Shown here: positions 1 to 6,058 of the stretch, in pieces
Position numbering within the stretch: the first letter of the stretch is position 1
How the letters are laid out: the number at the start of each line of letters is the position of its first letter
NCBI GenBank assembly: GCA_050697155.1
Contig: JBOGZD010000122.1
Location: 1-8,615, forward strand
DNA length: 8,615 nucleotides
Origin: JBOGZD01 sp050697155
GTDB taxonomy: Bacteria > Actinomycetota > Thermoleophilia > Solirubrobacterales > 70-9
Reading direction: 5' to 3'
The notes under the pieces: generated by a model
The model's input: the letters and a program-made list of their open reading frames with translations, nothing else
What the model was told of the DNA's origin: nothing
The model's database searches: none
Position numbers and translations under genes: made by a program

Positions 1-776
1 GCCCAGCGGTGCCGCTGGTCGCAAGGCCCCAAGGGCCGCGACGGCCTCCCGCCGACCCTACACCGCCCCCGCCGCCCCTCTCCCCCACCAACGCCGAATC
101 GTTCGCGGCGTTGGCGGAGGCCGCCTTGGCGCGGCCGCCGACCGGCCTTTCAGGTGGCGAGCGCTACCAGGTGCTGGTTCACGTCGACTCGGAAACCCTC
201 GCCATGGACGAGCCCGGCGGCTCGTGCGCAATCGCGAACGGCCCCGGGATCGCCGCCGAAACCGCGCGCCGGCTCTGCTGCGACTCCAGCCTGGCGACGA
301 TCCTCGAGCGGGACGGCGAGCCGCTCGGCGTCGGAGATCGAACGCGCACGGTTCCGCCCTCCACCCGCCGGGCGCTGGTCGCCCGCGACGGGCACTGTCA
401 GTTCCCCGGCTGCGAGCGCTGGCGGTTCGTCGACGCCCATCACATCAAGCACTGGGCGCACGGCGGCGAGACCACCCTCGAGAACCTGACCCTCCTCTGC
501 CGCCACCATCACCGCCTCGTCCACGAGGGTGGGTTCTCAGTCGAGCGGGACGAGTCCGGTGTGCTCCATTTCAGGCGGCCCGACGGAACTCTCCTGCCGG
601 GTTCTCCCTCGCCTCCGCGATCCGATACGCAAGCGCTCCGCGACCACAACGGCGCCCGCGGGCTCGAGATCACCAGCGACGCCTACCTCGCCGGCAGCGG
701 GGAGGGCATGGACCTGGACGCCTGCGTGGACGCCGTCCTGGACGCCAAGCTCAAGTCAAGGCGTCGGCGTGAGTAG
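1..776 (+). CDS. HNH endonuclease, DUF222/13E12-type, 5' part missing
   Basis: This is the C-terminal part of an HNH nuclease. The frame is open to the left edge (first full codon at position 3), so the true start lies outside the window; the GTG at 9 is only the first in-window start codon. Numbering from that GTG, a Pro-rich linker (about 11-27) is followed by a typical family segment and then the HNH domain (about 118-178). Its landmarks are a zinc-type Cys pair (C130, C135: CQFPGC), the DAHHIKHW catalytic His motif (H144/H145), N159, and the LLCRHHHRLVH end (C164, H166-H172). This layout is that of the actinobacterial DUF222-HNH proteins (REP13E12 family), usually near 400 residues or more, with DUF222 in the missing N-terminal half. 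These genes are abundant and multicopy in actinomycetes; their biological role is poorly known. The 3' end overlaps the converging deacetylase gene by 26 bp. Confidence 0.9.
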   Translation, partial: PAVPLVARPQGPRRPPADPTPPPPPLSPTNAESFAALAEAALARPPTGLSGGERYQVLVHVDSETLAMDEPGGSCAIANGPGIAAETARRLCCDSSLATILERDGEPLGVGDRTRTVPPSTRRALVARDGHCQFPGCERWRFVDAHHIKHWAHGGETTLENLTLLCRHHHRLVHEGGFSVERDESGVLHFRRPDGTLLPGSPSPPRSDTQALRDHNGARGLEITSDAYLAGSGEGMDLDACVDAVLDAKLKSRRRRE

Positions 777-1506
777 ATCGAGCCGCCGCCAGCACCGGCT
801 CGCGGGCGAGCCGAAGCACGAGCTCCAGGTCCTCCACTCGGCCGGCGTCGTAGGAGGAGCCGCTCTCGGTGTCGGCGTGGCCGGGGTGCACCATCCACTC
901 GGTCACCCCCGGCGGGCCTGAGCCGGTCTCGAGCCATTTGGCGATCTCGGGCGGTGGCAGCGGCTCGTGTTCGTCGAGGCGGCCGATCAGGCGGTCCTGG
1001 GTGGCGACGCCGAGGCAGCGCAGCGTGCGACGGTGGTTGCCGCTCACCGAGCGCAGCGGCAGGCCGTGGTCGGCGCACGTGCGGGCGATCGCGGCTCCCA
1101 GGCCGGGGGCGGCGTGGCAGTGGCGGTGCCCGTCGACGAACGCGGGCGGGCGGTTGTAGAGGCGCCCGAACTCGCCGAGCTGGCGATCGAGCTCGGTGAG
1201 CGCGGCGTCGCGCGCGGCCGGGCCGGCGCGCCCGCCGCCGAGCAGCTCGGGTCCGAGGACGAGGTGTAGCCCGATCTCGATCCCGGTCGCCATCAGGGCG
1301 TCCGGATCGTGGCCATGGGCGCTCAGCGAGCCCGACGGCCGTCCGCCGATTGCGCCACCTGCACCCCTCACCATCACGCTCACCGCGTCCACCGCGCCCG
1401 CCATCGACGCGGCCAGGATGCCGGCGTCGTACCCGCGCGCGTAGCCGTAGTCGTCGGCGGTGACGATCAGGCGCGATTCCGCTCTTTGGGAAGAGGCTTT
1501 CTCCAT
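751..1506 (-). CDS. YdjC/ChbG-family carbohydrate deacetylase
   Basis: This 251-residue protein belongs to the YdjC/ChbG family, metal-dependent deacetylases acting on N-acetylated sugars such as chitooligosaccharides; some members act on hopanoid or glycolipid substrates. Visible motifs are in family order: TADDYG (16-21) with the metal/catalytic Asp pair D18-D19, a GLHL motif with H81, DGHRHCH (125-131) with three His, and HPG (207-209). The length is usual for the family (about 230-290), so it looks intact. The ATG at 1506 places the conserved motif 11 residues in; a GGGAG lies about 11 nt upstream, a marginal ribosome-binding site. No signal peptide or membrane segment is seen, so it is probably cytoplasmic. 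It is divergent from the amt operon and convergent with the HNH gene. The substrate cannot be told from sequence, and nothing links it to nitrogen assimilation except the shared intergenic region. Confidence 0.88.
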   Translation of the reverse strand: MEKASSQRAESRLIVTADDYGYARGYDAGILAASMAGAVDAVSVMVRGAGGAIGGRPSGSLSAHGHDPDALMATGIEIGLHLVLGPELLGGGRAGPAARDAALTELDRQLGEFGRLYNRPPAFVDGHRHCHAAPGLGAAIARTCADHGLPLRSVSGNHRRTLRCLGVATQDRLIGRLDEHEPLPPPEIAKWLETGSGPPGVTEWMVHPGHADTESGSSYDAGRVEDLELVLRLAREPVLAAARSTHADALT

Positions 1507-1634
1507 CCGGACAAAGGCTCCCAGTCGAATCCTGTACGCGCGGATAGTGCGCGGTCGGGCGGACGCTCGGACAATCCTCGCGGCGCGGTCTGCGTTCGTG
1601 CGCCGGTTGCGGAAGCCCCCGAGGAAAGGAGCGA
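1507..1634. promoter_or_regulatory. Divergent intergenic region, deacetylase gene / amt operon
   Basis: These 128 bp must carry the promoter of the five-gene amt-glnA operon and probably that of the deacetylase gene. A GACAAT (1570-1575) is a fair -10-like hexamer for the plus strand, but no convincing -35 stands 16-19 bp upstream. A short inverted repeat, CGCGC/GCGCG (1537-1541 and 1549-1553) around a 7-nt AT-containing loop, could be an operator but may be chance in GC-rich DNA. I found no convincing GlnR-type (GTnAC-n6-GnAAC) or NtrC-type site by eye, so the nitrogen regulator is not evident. Confidence 0.4.
1621..1631 (+). promoter_or_regulatory. Ribosome-binding site of amt, bearing on start choice
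   Basis: A purine run, GAGGAAAGGAG, precedes two in-frame GTG codons at 1635 and 1641. AAGGAG (1626-1631) lies only 3 nt from the first GTG but 9 nt from the second; GAGG (1621-1624) is 10 nt from the first. The second GTG therefore has the better-spaced AAGGAG, and the protein may begin two residues later than annotated here. Confidence 0.6.
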
Positions 1635-3122
1635 GTGCCCGTGGATCTGCTCGTGGTTGCCGACACCACGGCCGAGGTCAAGGACCTCGCCAAGGAGCTC
1701 AACGGCCTCACCAACGCGCGGGTCGACACCCTCTGGGTGTTCATGGCCGGCGTCCTGGTCATGTTCATGCAGGCCGGCTTCCTGCTGCTCGAGGTCGGGT
1801 TCTCGCGGATGAAGAACGTCGGCACGGTCGCGGCGAAGGTGATCGCCAACCTCTCGATCGCGGCGCTCGCCTACTGGGCGGTCGGCTTCGCCCTCGCGTT
1901 CGGCGGCTCCGGCTCTCCCGACGCGGCGACCACCGGCTGGTTCGCCGGCACCGACGGGTTCTTCCTGCACCACACCGCCGAGATCGCGGCCCCGGCGCTC
2001 TCGTTCTCCGACGCCACCATCGGCTCGAAGTTCTTCTTCCAGTTCGCCTTCGCCGCCGTCTCGCTGGCGATCGTCTGGGGGACGACGCTCGAGCGGATCA
2101 AGTTCGGCGCCTACCTGATCTACGCCGTGATCTTCGCGGCGGTCATCTACCCGCTGGCCAGCCACTGGATCTTCGGCGGCGGCTGGCTGCAGGCGAACTT
2201 CGGCATGCAGGACTTCGCCGGCTCGACCGTGATCCACCTCGTCGGCGCCACGGGCGCGCTGGCCGCGCTGCTGCTGCTCGGCCCGCGCCAAGGCAAGTAC
2301 GGGCCCGACGGGCGCCCGAACGTGATCCCGGGGCACTCGATGCCGCTCGTCGGCCTCGGCGTGATCATCCTCTGGTTCGGCTGGTTCGGGTTCAACCCGG
2401 GCTCGACGCTGTCCACCCTCGACGGCCGCTTCGCCGAGGTGGCGATCGTGACCTGGCTCGGCGGCGCCGCCGGCGTGCTCGGGGCGATGGCGACGATCTG
2501 GATCGTCACCCGCAGCTTCGACATCGGCATGACCCTGAACGGCGCGATCGCCGGCCTGGTCGGGATCACCGCGCCCTCGGGCTACGTCGAGCTCTGGTTC
2601 GCGCCCGTGATCGGAGTGATCGCGGGAATCATCGTCGTCGTCGGGGTGATCTTGATCGACAAGGTGCTCGACGACCCGGTCGGCGCGCTGTCCGCGCACG
2701 GGCTCGCGGGGATCTGGGGCACGCTCGCGTGCGGTCTGTTCACGGCACCGCGCCTGGCCGAGTACAACGGGATCGGCGCCACCGGTGCCGACGGCGAGTT
2801 CCTCGGCGGCCTCGTCTATTCGGGCAGCTTCGAGCAACTCGGCGTCCAGGCGCTTGGCGTGGTCGCGGCGTTCGCGAGCGTGTTCGCGATCAGCTTCCTG
2901 ATCTTCTTCGCGATCAAGGCGGTCTACGGCCTCCGGGTGAAGCCCGAGGAGGAGCGCTACGGGCTGGACATCGTCGAGCACGGCATGTGGGGCTACCCCG
3001 AGCAGTTCATGCCGGTGCCCGGCTACGAGTACCACCAGCCGAGCCCGCCGGCCGGGCGCCCCGCCGCCAGGCCGGCGCCCGTGGGGCTCGGCGGGCCGGG
3101 CGCGGCGGAGGGACGACCATGA
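1635..3122 (+). CDS. amt: Ammonium transporter Amt
   Basis: This is an Amt/Mep/Rh channel protein in the cell membrane that takes up ammonium. At 495 residues it shows about 11 hydrophobic segments (roughly 33-54, 66-90, 131-150, 156-178, 192-216, 236-256, 266-292, 297-315, 320-343, 350-372, 404-430). The pore residues are present: the DFAGSTVIH motif gives D193 and the first pore His H201 (E. coli AmtB D160, H168), SAHGLAG gives the second His H355 (H318), and WFGWFGFNPGS gives the F215 equivalent F253. The cytoplasmic regulatory tail (431-457, YGLRV...GLDIVEHG) is conserved, the part that docks P-II proteins. After it comes an unconserved Pro/Ala/Arg-rich tail (about 460-495), which overlaps a strong RNA hairpin. 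The N-terminal 30 residues form a probable amphipathic stretch rather than an obvious cleaved signal. It is first in the operon, 17 nt before glnK, the classical amt-glnK pairing. GTG at 1641 is an alternative start. Confidence 0.96.
   Translation: MPVDLLVVADTTAEVKDLAKELNGLTNARVDTLWVFMAGVLVMFMQAGFLLLEVGFSRMKNVGTVAAKVIANLSIAALAYWAVGFALAFGGSGSPDAATTGWFAGTDGFFLHHTAEIAAPALSFSDATIGSKFFFQFAFAAVSLAIVWGTTLERIKFGAYLIYAVIFAAVIYPLASHWIFGGGWLQANFGMQDFAGSTVIHLVGATGALAALLLLGPRQGKYGPDGRPNVIPGHSMPLVGLGVIILWFGWFGFNPGSTLSTLDGRFAEVAIVTWLGGAAGVLGAMATIWIVTRSFDIGMTLNGAIAGLVGITAPSGYVELWFAPVIGVIAGIIVVVGVILIDKVLDDPVGALSAHGLAGIWGTLACGLFTAPRLAEYNGIGATGADGEFLGGLVYSGSFEQLGVQALGVVAAFASVFAISFLIFFAIKAVYGLRVKPEEERYGLDIVEHGMWGYPEQFMPVPGYEYHQPSPPAGRPAARPAPVGLGGPGAAEGRP
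3038..3092 (+). other. Nested long hairpin in the 3' end of amt
   Basis: There are two nested perfect inverted repeats. The outer 9-bp stem is GCCGAGCCC (3038-3046) with GGGCTCGGC (3084-3092). The inner 8-bp stem is CGGGCGCC (3053-3060) with GGCGCCCG (3074-3081). The stems are separated by an asymmetric internal loop (6 nt left, 2 nt right) and close a 13-nt terminal loop. It lies wholly within the unconserved Amt tail codons (about residues 468-486) and ends 30 nt before the amt stop codon. There is no U-run, so it is not a standard intrinsic terminator. It could stabilise the mRNA, limit amt-to-glnK read-through, or influence glnK translation; the role is inferred. Confidence 0.5.
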
Positions 3123-3136
3123 CCAGGAGGAGGTGA
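3119..3136 (+). promoter_or_regulatory. glnK ribosome-binding site, doubling as a five-codon reading frame
   Basis: AGGAGGAGG (3125-3133) is a very strong Shine-Dalgarno sequence 6 nt before the glnK ATG at 3140, which fixes that start. The same bases form a short frame, ATG ACC AGG AGG AGG TGA, whose ATG overlaps the amt stop as ATGA and whose stop is 3 nt before glnK. The tandem AGG codons are explained by the Shine-Dalgarno sequence itself, so translation of the minicistron is unproven. Confidence 0.7.
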
Positions 3137-3139
3137 GCG

Positions 3140-3517
3140 ATGCCCGAGATGAACAAAGTCGAGGCGATCATCCGCTACGAGCGCCTGCAGCAGGTCCAGG
3201 ACGCGCTCGACGAGATCGGCGTCAGCGGCCTCAACGTGACCGAGGTCAAGGGCTGCGGGCGCCAGAAGGGCTACACGGAGCATTACCGGGGCTCGGAGGC
3301 GAACATCAGCCTGCTGCCGAAGCTGAAGATCGAGAGCGTCGTCCCCGCCGAGCTCACCGACCGCGTGGTCGAGGCGATCGTCGGCGCCGCCTATACCGGT
3401 GAGACCGGCGACGGGCTGCTGTTCGTGCTCCCCGTCGGCCAGGCGGTGAGGATCCGCACCGGCGAGCGCGGCGTCGACGTCCTTCGCCACACGGCCCCGG
3501 CCGGCTGGGGGTACTGA
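3140..3517 (+). CDS. glnK: P-II family nitrogen regulatory protein
   Basis: This 125-residue P-II protein is a trimeric cytoplasmic signal protein that reads ATP/ADP and 2-oxoglutarate and binds targets, here expected to be the adjacent Amt. The T-loop region (33-64) is clear: VTEVKGCGRQKGYTEHYRG, with the Q39 equivalent Q42, and LPKLKIE with the K58 equivalent K61. The C-terminal nucleotide signature RIRTGE (104-109; R104 and R106 match R101 and R103) is kept. Two differences from E. coli GlnB/GlnK stand out, with numbering offset by 3. The modified T-loop Tyr51 is Ala54 (YRGSEAN), so uridylylation or adenylylation there is impossible, although Ser52 matches the cyanobacterial phospho-Ser49. 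The phosphate-contacting Lys90 of GDGK is Leu93 (GDGLLF). The C-terminus has about 13 extra residues (113-125). The ATG has an excellent ribosome-binding site. It is named glnK because of its linkage to amt. Confidence 0.95.
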   Translation: MPEMNKVEAIIRYERLQQVQDALDEIGVSGLNVTEVKGCGRQKGYTEHYRGSEANISLLPKLKIESVVPAELTDRVVEAIVGAAYTGETGDGLLFVLPVGQAVRIRTGERGVDVLRHTAPAGWGY

Positions 3518-3535
3518 GCGCCGGTCGCGATCCAG

Positions 3536-4708
3536 ATGAGCGCCTGGGGCTACATCAAGCAGGTCGTCGGCGACCAGACGGGCGGGCTCGAGCCGGTCGC
3601 GGTCGACCTCGAGCGCAACCCCGGCGCGGTGGTGGAGCTCGGGGCGCACAACCCGCCCGACGTGCCTCTGTTCCTGCTCCGGGTCGGGATCGAGGGCGGC
3701 TTCGGGCGCACCCGCGCCGGCCTGCCCGTGTACCGCAACGAGAACCCGTCCGCGCACCCCGTGCTGAAGGAGATCTACCACTGCGAGGTCGCCGGCAAGA
3801 CGCTCGAGGCCGCGAACATCTACGCCCTTCGCGAGAAGGTCCGGGCCCAGCTCGAGGTGATCGCGCCCGCGCACTCGCTGCCGCTGTGCTACTTCCGCGC
3901 GCCGCGCTACGACTACTCGCTGCCGGTCTACGAGGAGGGGTCGAAGCTGGTCTGCCCGGTGCTCGCCGGGCCGAAGCTGCGCGCCGAGGGGCTCGCCGAG
4001 CTGCGGGAGCCGGTCGTGCGGCATCTGCGCACCTCCGGGTACCTGAGCGAGGACGAGGAGCCCGAGGTGCTGGTCGTGAGGCCCTCGGACCTGCGGCTGG
4101 TCGCCCCCGCCGCCGAGATCCGCTGCCTCGACGCGCCGCAGCTCTGGATCCCGACCGTCGAGGGCGCCTCCGGCGAGGGCCCGGTCGTCGGGCTGCTCAG
4201 CCATCCGGCCGAGCTGCCGCCCCGCTTCCGGATTCGCCGGGCCCCCGTCGTCGAGCCGCCGCCGTCGGCGCCCGACGTCACCGGCCTGCTCCGATACCTG
4301 GGCGCCGAGCTCGTCCGCGAGGGCAGGCTGCTCAACCCTTGGACCCTCTATGCCACCGTGGTCCGGCCCGAGATCTGGGCACGGACCGAGGAGCTGACCG
4401 ACCCGTCTGCGCGGGTCCTGAGCGCCCACCTCGAGGGCGGCGAGAGGATCGAGATCCCGATTCGGCACACGGCGGCGGGCGAGTCCGTCGGCGCCCTTCG
4501 CGACCGCGACGCCGGCATCTGCGTCTTCCTGGCCGGCGACGATGACGCGCTCGCCGCCGCAGCGGCCGGCTTTCTCAGCCGCGCCGGCTTCCTTCGCGAC
4601 CCGGCCGACCTGCGCACGGAGGAGCTCCGCCAGGCGCCGGCCGAGACGCTCGACCCCGACTCGATCTGGACCCAGTCCGAAACCAATCAGGAGGTACCGA
4701 CCACATGA
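3536..4708 (+). CDS. Unrecognised 390-residue soluble protein inside the amt-glnK-glnA operon
   Basis: I do not recognise this family. The coding call rests on a long frame in phase with operon spacing (18 nt after glnK), normal GC-rich codon use and an ATGA overlap with the next gene. No signal peptide or membrane segment is seen. An N-terminal part (about 1-135) ends near CYFRAPRYDYSLPVYEEG and contains YRNENPSAHPVLKEIYHC (67-83). A middle part (136-235) includes an acidic strip SEDEEPEV (171-178). A Pro-rich linker (about 236-247) leads to a C-terminal part (248-350), followed by a charged tail. Five Cys (83, 118, 140, 197, 329) are scattered and form no metal-binding motif. No Walker, kinase, methyltransferase or nucleotidyltransferase motif is visible. 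The ATG at 3536 has a poor ribosome-binding site, and the glnK stop in the same frame leaves no earlier start, so re-initiation after glnK is likely. Its coupling to the flotillin gene suggests a partner or adaptor role, which is inference only. Confidence 0.85.
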   Translation: MSAWGYIKQVVGDQTGGLEPVAVDLERNPGAVVELGAHNPPDVPLFLLRVGIEGGFGRTRAGLPVYRNENPSAHPVLKEIYHCEVAGKTLEAANIYALREKVRAQLEVIAPAHSLPLCYFRAPRYDYSLPVYEEGSKLVCPVLAGPKLRAEGLAELREPVVRHLRTSGYLSEDEEPEVLVVRPSDLRLVAPAAEIRCLDAPQLWIPTVEGASGEGPVVGLLSHPAELPPRFRIRRAPVVEPPPSAPDVTGLLRYLGAELVREGRLLNPWTLYATVVRPEIWARTEELTDPSARVLSAHLEGGERIEIPIRHTAAGESVGALRDRDAGICVFLAGDDDALAAAAAGFLSRAGFLRDPADLRTEELRQAPAETLDPDSIWTQSETNQEVPTT

Positions 4709-6054
4709 CCGTCGCGCTGATCGTCACCGGCTCCGTCGCGCTGGGGCTGCTGCTCATCGCCTTTATCGTCTGGGCGCACCAGTACACGAAGACGGGTCCG
4801 AACGAGGTCCTGATCATCTCGGGACGCCGCCCGAAGAAGGGGCCGGACGGAGAGCTGGTGGGCTACCGGATCGTCCGCGGCGGCGGCACCTACGTGCGCC
4901 CGTTCCGGGAGAAGGTCCAGCGCCTGTCGCTCGAGCTGATGCAGTTCGACGTCCGCACCGGCGAGACCTACTCGATGCACGGCGTGCCGATGCAGGTCGA
5001 CGGCGTCTGCATGGTCAAGGTCGACCCCTCCGACCACGGCATCCAGCTCGCCGCCGCGCAGTTCCTCGCCGGCGGGCGCGACGACATCGCGCGCACCGCC
5101 CAGCAGGCGATCGAGGGCCATCTGCGGGCGGCCGTGGGCGCGCACTCGATCGAGGACGTCTACCGCGAGCGGGCCAGGATCGTCACCGACACGAAGCAGC
5201 TCGCGGAGCCAGACCTCCAGCAGATGGGGCTCGGGATCGTCTCGCTGACGGTTCGCCAGATCACCGACAAGCAGGGTTACCTCGAGGCGCTCGGGCGGCC
5301 GCGCACCGCGGAGGTCAAGCGCGACGCGATCCGCGGCGAGGCCGAGGCCGAGCGCGAGGCGAAGGCGGCCCGCTTCTCCGCCGACACCGCGATCGAGGAG
5401 TCCCGGCGCGACTACGAGATCCGCAAGGCCTCGTTCAAGGAGGAGGGCCAGAAGGCGGTCGCCCAGGCCGACCTCGCTTACGACCTCCAGCGCGCGATCA
5501 GCCAGCAGGCCGTCCGCGCTCAGGAGCTCCAGGTCGAAATCGTCGAGCGGCAGAAGGCGATCGAGCTGATGGAGGCCGAGGTGCACCGCCGCGTAAACGA
5601 GCTCGAGGCCGAGGTGATCGAGCCGGCGAAGTCCGAGGCGCGCAGGATCGAGGCGCTTGCCGAGGCGCGCAAGGAGGAACTCGCCGCACAGGGCGCCGGC
5701 GAGGCCGACGCGGTGCGTCTGCGGGGGATGGCCGAGGCCGAGACGATGGCCGCCAAGGCGGGCGCCTGGGGCCAGTACAACGAGGCGGCGATCGCCGACC
5801 GCCTGCTCTCGATCCTGCCCCAGCTCGCCGCCGCCGTCGCCGAGCCGCTGTCGAAGACCGACAAGATCGTGATGATCGGCAACGGGGACGGCTCCGGCGT
5901 CGGCGCGCATCGGGTGACCCGGGACGTGATGCAGATCGTCGCCGAGCTGCCCGACGTGCTCGAGTCGCTGACCGGCAAGCGCCTCGACGAGCTGGTCAAG
6001 GCGCTGCCGGGCACCGGCAGCGGCAACGGCGCCGACGCGGGCGCCGAGGAGTAG
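4705..6054 (+). CDS. Flotillin-family (SPFH/band 7) membrane scaffold protein
   Basis: Flotillins (B. subtilis FloT/YuaG type) are membrane-anchored oligomeric scaffolds of lipid microdomains. This 449-residue protein has one N-terminal hydrophobic segment (about 3-24), an SPFH domain (about 27-200) and the hallmark junction YLEALGRPRTAEVKRDA (192-208). A long Glu/Ala/Arg-rich coiled coil with EAEAERE repeats follows (about 209-350), then a C-terminal oligomerisation-like region (about 350-432) and a Gly/Ala-rich acidic tail. There is no extracytoplasmic domain of note and no Cys near the anchor for acylation (only C102 is present). The length is close to but slightly below FloT proteins (about 500). 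The ATG overlaps the preceding stop as ATGA, with AGGAGG at 4689-4694 (10 nt), and glnA starts 4 nt after its stop. Placement inside a nitrogen-assimilation operon is unusual and suggests it organises Amt, GlnK or GlnA at the membrane (inference). Confidence 0.93.
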   Translation: MTVALIVTGSVALGLLLIAFIVWAHQYTKTGPNEVLIISGRRPKKGPDGELVGYRIVRGGGTYVRPFREKVQRLSLELMQFDVRTGETYSMHGVPMQVDGVCMVKVDPSDHGIQLAAAQFLAGGRDDIARTAQQAIEGHLRAAVGAHSIEDVYRERARIVTDTKQLAEPDLQQMGLGIVSLTVRQITDKQGYLEALGRPRTAEVKRDAIRGEAEAEREAKAARFSADTAIEESRRDYEIRKASFKEEGQKAVAQADLAYDLQRAISQQAVRAQELQVEIVERQKAIELMEAEVHRRVNELEAEVIEPAKSEARRIEALAEARKEELAAQGAGEADAVRLRGMAEAETMAAKAGAWGQYNEAAIADRLLSILPQLAAAVAEPLSKTDKIVMIGNGDGSGVGAHRVTRDVMQIVAELPDVLESLTGKRLDELVKALPGTGSGNGADAGAEE

Positions 6055-6058
6055 ACCG

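Noticed and set aside
1..776. HNH gene as part of a homing element, intron or insertion sequence
   Set aside because: The DUF222-HNH layout is a common stand-alone actinobacterial family; no terminal repeats, target duplication or split gene is visible in the window.
1511..1535. Stretch resembling a tRNA T-arm (GTCGAATCC) that might mark an attachment site or tRNA remnant
   Set aside because: The T-stem does not pair, and no acceptor, D-arm, anticodon arm or CCA can be found around it.
1507..1634. GlnR or NtrC operator upstream of amt
   Set aside because: Searched by eye because of the operon's function; no repeat with adequate match to either consensus was found.
1460..3136. Long open frames overlapping amt on the same and opposite strands (about 520-560 codons)
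   Set aside because: They are Arg/Asp/His-rich or Arg/Pro-rich products typical of out-of-phase reading in GC-rich genes, with no domain, while the amt frame is unmistakable.
3023..4468. Minus-strand 481-codon open frame opposite glnK and the unknown gene
   Set aside because: Its composition is that of an antisense shadow (runs of Asp, Arg, Gly, His). It is antisense to the well-supported glnK, and the plus-strand unknown gene fits operon spacing.
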